Shown here piece after piece: positions 59,458-64,000 of a stretch of 64,000 nt of DNA. The stretch is taken from contig NZ_JARKNA010000001.1 of NCBI RefSeq assembly GCF_029360765.1, forward strand, positions 558,001-622,000, given 5' to 3'. How positions within the stretch are numbered: the stretch's first letter is position 1; the number at the start of each line of letters is the position of its first letter. The notes under the pieces are model-generated. The model was not told the origin of the DNA. It worked only from the letters and a program-made list of their open reading frames with translations, and made no database searches. The position numbers and the translations under genes are program-made. Origin of the DNA: Terrimonas pollutisoli (GTDB lineage: Bacteria > Bacteroidota > Bacteroidia > Chitinophagales > Chitinophagaceae).

Positions 59458-60078
59458 TTACGAAGAAGAAAGTTCTTTCAATTCGTCGTTAAGATTTTTC
59501 CTTGCCTGCATTTCATATTTATTGCGAAAGAACTCCGTCTTGTAAATGTTTTTCATTTGGAGAAAGTGCTGCAATACTTTTTGCCGGCCGGGTTTATAAA
59601 CAAAGTCCGGGTATAGCTTATATTCCTTTCTTATCATCGTCGAATACTGCTTATATAAAGTATAATCCGCACCCAAAACTGCCAGGTCTGCGTCGGTGAA
59701 AAAGTTGGTATCGTCATCAGAAATAGCGTGTCCTTTTGTCGCCATTATCTGGTTAAAGCATTTCTCTTTTTGGGAAGATGGTATTGACAATTTTGATAAC
59801 CTGTCATAGGCGAATTTTGCGCTTTTTTCTTCGTTATCGTTTTTTACAGTGTTATAAATGATATCATGATAGGCGATAGAAAAAACCAGAGTCTGCCAAT
59901 CGGCAATTTTGTCTTTGACCGGGAGAAGTTTTGAAACCAGATTGTCCAGGTGAGATAAGGAGTGATAGTATCGTCTCGGTTTTGAATAGGCTCTTTTGAT
60001 TTCCTCCCAGAGATTTTCGATAAGTTCTTTATCGCTGGTAATAGTGGCGAGTTCGGTGTTGAAGATATGTTGAAACAT
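59458..60078 (-). CDS. HD-domain metal-dependent phosphohydrolase-like protein
   Basis: A 206-residue protein with the HD-type motif YYHSLSHLDNLV near residue 40 and SIAYHDIIYN for the HD pair; DADLAVLGADYTLYKQY is the usual later conserved Asp. These predicted metal-dependent HD phosphohydrolases are common small accessory genes of unknown substrate. It ends convergent with nothing and is followed by the DUF1801 gene. Confidence 0.88.
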   Translation of the reverse strand: MFQHIFNTELATITSDKELIENLWEEIKRAYSKPRRYYHSLSHLDNLVSKLLPVKDKIADWQTLVFSIAYHDIIYNTVKNDNEEKSAKFAYDRLSKLSIPSSQKEKCFNQIMATKGHAISDDDTNFFTDADLAVLGADYTLYKQYSTMIRKEYKLYPDFVYKPGRQKVLQHFLQMKNIYKTEFFRNKYEMQARKNLNDELKELSSS

Positions 60079-60090
60079 AGGACGAAAAAG

Positions 60091-60247
60091 CGACTAACGC
60101 CTGTGCCGATGTAAGAGATGTTAAAGTCATTAAAACTACGAATTATTAAGAAGCAGCTATTCATTTCGTATTTCTAAATACAATCTATTCAGTCATGCCC
60201 GGCGAAGGCATAGGAACCCCATGTTGTGCGCTTTTTGGCGAGTTAGT
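60091..60247 (-). repeat. Spacer with AAC/GTT ends between lipoprotein and HD genes
   Basis: On the minus strand the lipoprotein stop lies in AACTAACTCGCC and the spacer ends GGCACAGGCGTTAGTC. The CTAAC and GTTAG ends are inverted. The inner arms are weaker than at 18671 or 60689. It contains AATTATTAAGAA, shared with the 58858 spacer. Confidence 0.4.
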
Positions 60248-60659
60248 TTTTCTTCTTTTTGACAAACAGTGCTTCTGAAAAGAGACTATCCAACAAGTTG
60301 TCCGGCTTATCAAAATAGATTTCATTGCCGTTAAATCTGGCAGTAGTTGTCACGCCGCCACCTTGAAGAAGTATGCTGTATTCCTTTGGTCCATTATTTT
60401 GAACATTCCAATAACCGATGATATTTATGTTAGTCCCATAAATATGAAAGTTGTTGCTGTCCTTCAGCGAAATTGTCCAATCCGATGCTTGTTGTGCACG
60501 AAGTATCGAGTTGGAGTCAAGTGGAACGACTGTGTCAATCTTGTAAGTGCCTATAAATTCGTTTTGTTCAGTCACATGTTTACAGGAATGAATCCCTACT
60601 AAAAGAATCAACAACACGTATTTAGTAGAACTGGATAAGATATTTTCAAGTATGTTCAT
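60243..60659 (-). CDS. Hypothetical lipoprotein
   Basis: A 138-residue protein with a lipoprotein signal (YVLLILLVGIHSCKH; lipobox IHSC, acceptable) and a small beta-rich mature domain (IGYWNVQNNGPKEYSILL, TTTARFNGNEIYFDKPDNL). I recognise no family. Its stop codon TAA is the start of the following AAC-bounded spacer, as in gene cassettes. Confidence 0.7.
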   Translation of the reverse strand: MNILENILSSSTKYVLLILLVGIHSCKHVTEQNEFIGTYKIDTVVPLDSNSILRAQQASDWTISLKDSNNFHIYGTNINIIGYWNVQNNGPKEYSILLQGGGVTTTARFNGNEIYFDKPDNLLDSLFSEALFVKKKKN

Positions 60660-60688
60660 TTAAATGACTGTTTAGAAAAATAGCGCAC

Positions 60689-60812
60689 AACGTTTATCGG
60701 CTTGGCGAAGGCAGGTAAATAGAATTACGTCAGCATACACTTGCACCGATGTTTAATAAAGATATAAAGCTTAGCCGATGTTCTTCAGCCCTGCTTTTGC
60801 CAAACCGCTGTT
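60689..60812 (-). repeat. attC-like imperfect palindrome
   Basis: On the minus strand it reads AAC, 2 bases, CGGTTTGGC, 4 bases, GCAGG ... CCTGC, spacer, GCCAAGCCG, 6 bases, GTT. The 2-then-6 spacing agrees with the 3-then-6 spacing of the site at 18671. It shares the 14-mer GACGTAATTCTATT with that site. The HEAT-like gene's stop codon TAA overlaps the AAC end. Confidence 0.5.
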
Positions 60813-61563
60813 ACCTGCCGTTTGTTTCGTCAGGCTTTAACTTATTCATTTGTTCTTTTGCTAATTCCTGCATTTCGTCAAAACGGTCATACACCCAAGT
60901 GGCTTTTGATTTCAGTCCTGCAGCAATTGCACTTTGATAAGAAGTCAAACTGATTTCTTCCAGTCCGTTGATTTGCTCAATAATGCTCCAAAGCTTAGTG
61001 TCTATAATTTCTCCTATAATGCACGTAACAGCTTTGTTATTCTTAGTCAGTTGGTCATTGAGGATTTGAAAAAGTTCTTGGTCTTTATGCGGATGATGAA
61101 AAAGATAGAGCAGGGCAATGATTATCTGTTGCGGGTCGGATGAGTTTAAATAGTCCGGTAAAAGCTGATTATTAAAGTCGAGCCCGAACGAACTAAATGT
61201 AAGAGTCTCGTCCGTTATTTTCCCTGGACTAATCAAATTCTCCAATGAGCTTGCACAACGAGAACTGATGTACTGTTCTTCGTTGCCAATCCCAGTTATT
61301 AGAACAGGTAGAATTTTAAAAAGCGGATAGCTTCGACATGTCTCTAAAAACATGTTAATAGATAGATAGGCAACGTACTTTAATTCAGGATCTTTCAGAT
61401 AAGTAAGAAAAAGGTCTAATGCTGCTTCACCTTCACTGTCACTGTAAGCAATATTCAGTAAAGCATGTTTTTTGTCGTCATAATTACCCGTCTGCAATGC
61501 CTGTAGTAATTCACTGTTGTCAGCAAACTGTTTTAAAACTTCGTATTGAGGTTTGTCGCTCAT
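60811..61563 (-). CDS. HEAT-repeat-like hypothetical protein
   Basis: A 250-residue, helical protein with repeated helix pairs (FLTYLKDPELKYVAYLSINMFLE, ILPVLITGIGNEEQYISSRCASSLENLI), resembling HEAT repeats, which usually bind proteins. It has no signal, membrane or catalytic motif. It is the first of the minus-strand small genes with palindromic spacers. No specific family could be named. Confidence 0.7.
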   Translation of the reverse strand: MSDKPQYEVLKQFADNSELLQALQTGNYDDKKHALLNIAYSDSEGEAALDLFLTYLKDPELKYVAYLSINMFLETCRSYPLFKILPVLITGIGNEEQYISSRCASSLENLISPGKITDETLTFSSFGLDFNNQLLPDYLNSSDPQQIIIALLYLFHHPHKDQELFQILNDQLTKNNKAVTCIIGEIIDTKLWSIIEQINGLEEISLTSYQSAIAAGLKSKATWVYDRFDEMQELAKEQMNKLKPDETNGR

Positions 61564-61569
61564 TAATGG

Positions 61570-61697
61570 CAGGTAACGGTTGTATTGATGTTATTACATG
61601 CTACCACGCTAAAGTACTAATTATTCAAAATCAACAAAATAGTGTTATACATTTTATATTGTTTATAGCGTCAATACAAAATAGTGCGTTATAATGC
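61570..61697. repeat. Imperfect palindromic spacer (TAACG...CGTTA), copy B
   Basis: Starts GGTAACGGTTGTATTGATG and ends CGTCAATACAAAATAGTGCG followed by TTATA, so the AAC/GTT ends and TTGTATTGATG/CGTCAATACAA arms are inverted. The inner TTATACATTTTATATTGTTT matches copy A at 58858-58963. Confidence 0.6.
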
Positions 61698-61767
61698 ATC
61701 ATTTATCAAAAGGCACAATTTGTCGGCCTGCGCCGACATTTATTAAATAGTCGTCTAACTTTATGAC

Positions 61768-62331
61768 ATGACCAACCATTTTCTTATCATCATTGGATTG
61801 TTTTATTTTTCGAATCAAACATTTAGCCAATCGACTGGTATAACATCTTTTATTCCGGCAGGCTATGCCATTTTAGACAGTGCCTCCGGTGATCTCAACA
61901 AGGACAGACTGAAAGATTATGTTCTTATACTCAAGGTAGATGAAGAAGAGGAGCATGCCGATACTACCCGGCCATTGTTGTTGCTGATGGGAACAGTTAG
62001 AGATCAATACCAGCTCCTTGCCCGGAATGACAGCGTGGTGCTCTGCAAAAGTTGTGGCGGCGTATTTGGCGATCCTTATGCTGGCATCACCATAAAAAAT
62101 AATTTCTTTTCTGTCGAGCATTATGGTGGCAGCAACTGGCGCTGGACAAGGATCATTACTTTTCGTTATGATGCTAAAACAAAACAGTTCCTATTGCATC
62201 GGGATGCCGGTGAGTCATTTCATACATCGGACCCCGACAAAATGAAATTGAACCTTCACGAAAAAGAAGATTTTGGCAAATTGCCTTTTGCAAAATATTC
62301 TTACGATAAAGCATGGAGGGAACTGCCATGA
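61768..62331 (+). CDS. Exported hypothetical protein with integrin-like repeat
   Basis: A 187-residue protein with a signal peptide (FLIIIGLFYFSNQTFSQ). The segment YAILDSASGDLNKDRLKDYVLIL has the DxNxDxxxD layout of a calcium-binding integrin-alpha/FG-GAP type loop. A Cys pair (CKSCGG) follows. It looks like a secreted protein of unknown function found in related genomes. A TAACTTTA near 61757 is a near match to the -7 box. Confidence 0.75.
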   Translation: MTNHFLIIIGLFYFSNQTFSQSTGITSFIPAGYAILDSASGDLNKDRLKDYVLILKVDEEEEHADTTRPLLLLMGTVRDQYQLLARNDSVVLCKSCGGVFGDPYAGITIKNNFFSVEHYGGSNWRWTRIITFRYDAKTKQFLLHRDAGESFHTSDPDKMKLNLHEKEDFGKLPFAKYSYDKAWRELP

Positions 62332-62437
62332 TCGCTAGCGGGAATTACAAAGTTATTTTCCCGTGTCAAGCTAGTAAGCGGCGCTGATTCAGTTAATTTT
62401 GATGGGAATAATGCCGGCGATAATTTAAACAAAACGC

Positions 62438-63097
62438 ATGAACATTTTTGAAGTGCAACTGCAGACCACCAACCTTGAGGAAACAAAGCAATTTTATCAT
62501 AACAAGCTGGGCATGGACCTGATGCCTTCCAATGGTGACGAGCTAAAATTGTCCGCTGGTCTTTCTACATTGGTCTTTACAAAAGCCACCAACAGTCATC
62601 CTTTTTATCATTTTGCATTTAATATCCCGCCAAATAAGTTTGAAGAAGCATTTGAATGGGCCAGGACGACAATTCCACTGATACCGGTGAATGGTAGCAA
62701 TCCTGTCGCCGATTTCAGAAGTTGGGATGCAAAGGCTTTTTATTTTTATGATAACAACGGTAACATTGTAGAGTTCATCGCCCGGTTCGAACTGCCCGAA
62801 CGTTCTGACAAACCCTTCGACGGATCAAGTGTTGTTTCGATCAGCGAAATTGGATTGGTAGGAGATAGTGCAAAAATCTATAGCGAACAATTGATGGCTG
62901 ATTACGGGCTGAGTTATTTTTCCCGCCAGGCGCCTGCAGATGATTTTGTAGCACTGGGTGATGATAATGGTCTTTTCATTGTAGTAAACGATCAACGAAA
63001 TTGGTATCCCACACAAAAAAAATCGGAAAAGCATTTTGCGCTGGTCAAAGCAGAGATCAATGGAAAATTATACACCGTTGAGATGAAGGGCGAATGA
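62438..63097 (+). CDS. VOC-family protein
   Basis: A 219-residue protein with one clear VOC module at residues 1-115 (NIFEVQLQTTNLEETKQFYHNKLGMDLMP, YHFAFNIPPNKFEEAFEWA, AKAFYFYDNNGNIVEFIARF) and a second, weaker half (ISEIGLVGDSAKIYSEQLMADYGLSYF). These may be glyoxalase/dioxygenase-like enzymes. It has no signal peptide and does not resemble the double-VOC exported protein at 21800 beyond the fold. Confidence 0.88.
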   Translation: MNIFEVQLQTTNLEETKQFYHNKLGMDLMPSNGDELKLSAGLSTLVFTKATNSHPFYHFAFNIPPNKFEEAFEWARTTIPLIPVNGSNPVADFRSWDAKAFYFYDNNGNIVEFIARFELPERSDKPFDGSSVVSISEIGLVGDSAKIYSEQLMADYGLSYFSRQAPADDFVALGDDNGLFIVVNDQRNWYPTQKKSEKHFALVKAEINGKLYTVEMKGE

Positions 63098-63171
63098 TTG
63101 TTTGTAGAAGGTTTTATGAAAAGCCTAACTGATTTCAGCAAATGATAGAAGCTCTTTCTGGAATAGGGTTT

Positions 63172-63206
63172 TTGCCCCTCTCCCTCGGAGAGGGGTTGGG
63201 GTGAGG
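63172..63206. repeat. CCCCTCTCC/GGAGAGGGG dispersed repeat
   Basis: GCCCCTCTCCCTCGGAGAGG followed by GGTTGGGGTGAGG, intergenic. Same family as 8128-8172, 32018-32056 and 34760-34802. Confidence 0.75.
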
Positions 63207-63208
63207 TA

Positions 63209-63238
63209 TAAAAAAGAGCACAACTTTCATTGTGCTCT
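63209..63238 (-). terminator. Rho-independent terminator for the minus-strand cytochrome/small-peptide transcript
   Basis: A perfect 9-bp stem, AGAGCACAA with TTGTGCTCT (63215-63223 and 63230-63238), 6-base loop, then a T-run on the minus strand (CTTTTTTAT). It ends the transcript of the small CxxC peptide and cytochrome c genes. Confidence 0.85.
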
Positions 63239-63280
63239 GCGTTGATCCTGGTTCTACATCGGCCCCATTCGAAACAAGTC

Positions 63281-63406
63281 TTATTTTGTTTTTACCACCA
63301 GGTTACATTCCCTGCATTGATCATGATGGCGGCCCGCCTGTATCGCAAATGTGATCACGATAATGCATACAGCCAGGAAGCCTGCGATCTCCAATTTCTG
63401 TTTCAT
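63281..63406 (-). CDS. 41-residue membrane peptide with CxxC motif
   Basis: An ATG-to-TAA frame of 42 codons: MKQKLEIAGFLAVCIIVITF, then AIQAGRHHDQCRECNLVVKTK. It has one membrane helix and then HHDQCREC, a compact His/Cys cluster. It lies 50 bases after the cytochrome c gene and before a terminator, so it is likely part of the same transcript. It could carry heme, metal or a redox thiol, but that is inference. It is too short for standard gene callers. Confidence 0.6.
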   Translation of the reverse strand: MKQKLEIAGFLAVCIIVITFAIQAGRHHDQCRECNLVVKTK

Positions 63407-63456
63407 GTATGATAAGGTTTAAGGTTATGTATGGTGAGAGTTAGTGTTATTAACAA

Positions 63457-64000
63457 TTACAACTCATTCCATTTTTTCCATTCGGGCACCCGGTTCTCAA
63501 CAGGTTTGGTTGATTTGAGAAAAGCAAAGATGGCTCTCAGGTCATCGTCTTTCAGATTGCGATATTGCGTCCATGGCATAGGTGGCAACAAGGGACGACT
63601 TTCTTTTAATCCTTTTGATTTGCCCTCACGGATGGCACGGAAAAATTGTTCTTCGGTCCAGTTGCCAATACCGGTTTGATCGGAACTGATGTTGGCTGCA
63701 AATGACATACCCCAGGGGCCCACTGCTGCTGTCAGGTCAGGTGCAAAAAGCATCCAGCCTTTTTTTGCAGTGGTAGTGTCCACTTTTGGTAAAGGTGAAT
63801 CGGCATGGTGGCCGGAGAAGCGCTGGTCGGCGATAAGTTCAGGTCCATTCGGTCCAAATGTTTTGGGTGAATGACAATCATCACATCCCATACTGTTTAC
63901 CAGGTAACTGCCGCGGCTGATAAGGCTGTCTTGCGAGATCTGCACTTTGGCGTTTGTTTCTGTTGGTTTGTTATTGCAGGCAATGATGGCTACTGCTACA
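63457..64000 (-). CDS. Lipoprotein cytochrome c, truncated by window edge
   Basis: The frame runs off the right edge without a start. Its visible N-terminus reads VAVAIIACNNKPTETNAKVQ, with a lipobox (IIAC), so it is a lipoprotein. The heme-binding motif is C-x2-C-H in NSMGCDDCHSPKTFGP, with the probable axial Met in LLPPMPWTQYRNL. It has one cytochrome c domain of about 160 residues and matches the sequence pattern of cytochrome c proteins with the SRGSYLVNSMGCDDCHSP opening. Electron partner unknown. The small CxxC peptide follows. Confidence 0.9.
   Translation of the reverse strand, partial: VAVAIIACNNKPTETNAKVQISQDSLISRGSYLVNSMGCDDCHSPKTFGPNGPELIADQRFSGHHADSPLPKVDTTTAKKGWMLFAPDLTAAVGPWGMSFAANISSDQTGIGNWTEEQFFRAIREGKSKGLKESRPLLPPMPWTQYRNLKDDDLRAIFAFLKSTKPVENRVPEWKKWNEL

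Noticed and set aside
1..64000. tRNA or rRNA genes
   Set aside because: No cloverleaf-like sequence with a T-loop GTTCGAATC-type motif and no rRNA-like stretch was recognised by eye; a tRNAscan run would settle this.

Overview
The window looks like chromosomal DNA of a Bacteroidota bacterium, most likely a Chitinophagaceae-type member of the order Chitinophagales. This is inferred from gene content (YHS-domain secreted proteins, a two-component-regulator-propeller sensor kinase, LytS/LytTR pairs, SusE-free glycan enzymes, many small lipoproteins), from -7 promoter boxes of the form TAnnTTTG, from the lack of strong Shine-Dalgarno sites, and from many short palindromic repeats typical of this phylum. 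No rRNA, tRNA, CRISPR array, transposase or integrase gene was seen. The species cannot be fixed from the sequence.

Layout. 1-4.3 kb: hexuronate/sugar use (a truncated SSS symporter, mannonate dehydratase), a flavin reductase, a cupin and an AraC regulator. 4.5-6.2 kb: a B12-binding-type radical SAM gene with a repeat-bearing leader. 7-11.9 kb: a run of exported proteins (double-YHS, GlcG/HbpS-like, SMP-30 lactonase, a small barrel) and an SDR. 12.2-18 kb: a GNAT gene, a 323-bp MITE-like element, then minus-strand membrane redox genes (a ferric-reductase/Rieske fusion with two membrane-anchored partners) and a subtilase with a glycogen-binding-like tail. 18-20.7 kb: small accessory genes, a broken AraC gene and an attC-like palindrome. 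20.7-29.8 kb: a barrel protein, double-VOC protein, aquaporin, methyltransferase-like protein, DUF1622, GMC oxidoreductase, YHS protein, NudK-type Nudix, PhzF and a lipoprotein. 29.9-37.1 kb: a minus-strand alpha-glucan block (debranching enzyme, GH63-like glucosidase, SDR, GH57). 37.4-42.5 kb: Crp/Fnr regulator and an atypical thioredoxin, divergent from a tight six-gene operon (YHS, DoxX, DM13, DinB, NRDE/TANGO2, ATP-grasp). 42.9-53.4 kb: regulators (a sigma-54 activator with duplicated GAF-PAS units, LytS/LytTR, a propeller kinase lacking the phospho-acceptor His) with a GNAT and a PQQ-type sugar dehydrogenase. 53.6-57.1 kb: a His-rich lipoprotein, a UGT-type glycosyltransferase and a hemerythrin. 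57.1-61.6 kb: a minus-strand array of small single genes separated by related imperfect palindromes. 61.7-64 kb: a secreted protein, a VOC protein, a 41-residue CxxC membrane peptide and a lipoprotein cytochrome c that runs off the window.

The most distinctive signal is the repeat landscape. There is a complete MITE-like insertion with 24-bp terminal inverted repeats and an 8-bp target duplication. Two unrelated repeat families (96 bp and about 220 bp) each occur twice, both times directly upstream of a start codon and in the same orientation relative to the gene. Short palindromes are inserted in frame in at least six coding sequences and supply the last codons of several others. AAC/GTT-bounded palindromes between small genes resemble integron attC sites. 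How genes work together: the glycan block would trim and oxidise alpha-glucan; the Crp/thioredoxin-YHS-DoxX-DM13 region and the Rieske operon point to envelope redox chemistry. These roles are inferred from family membership, not shown by the sequence.
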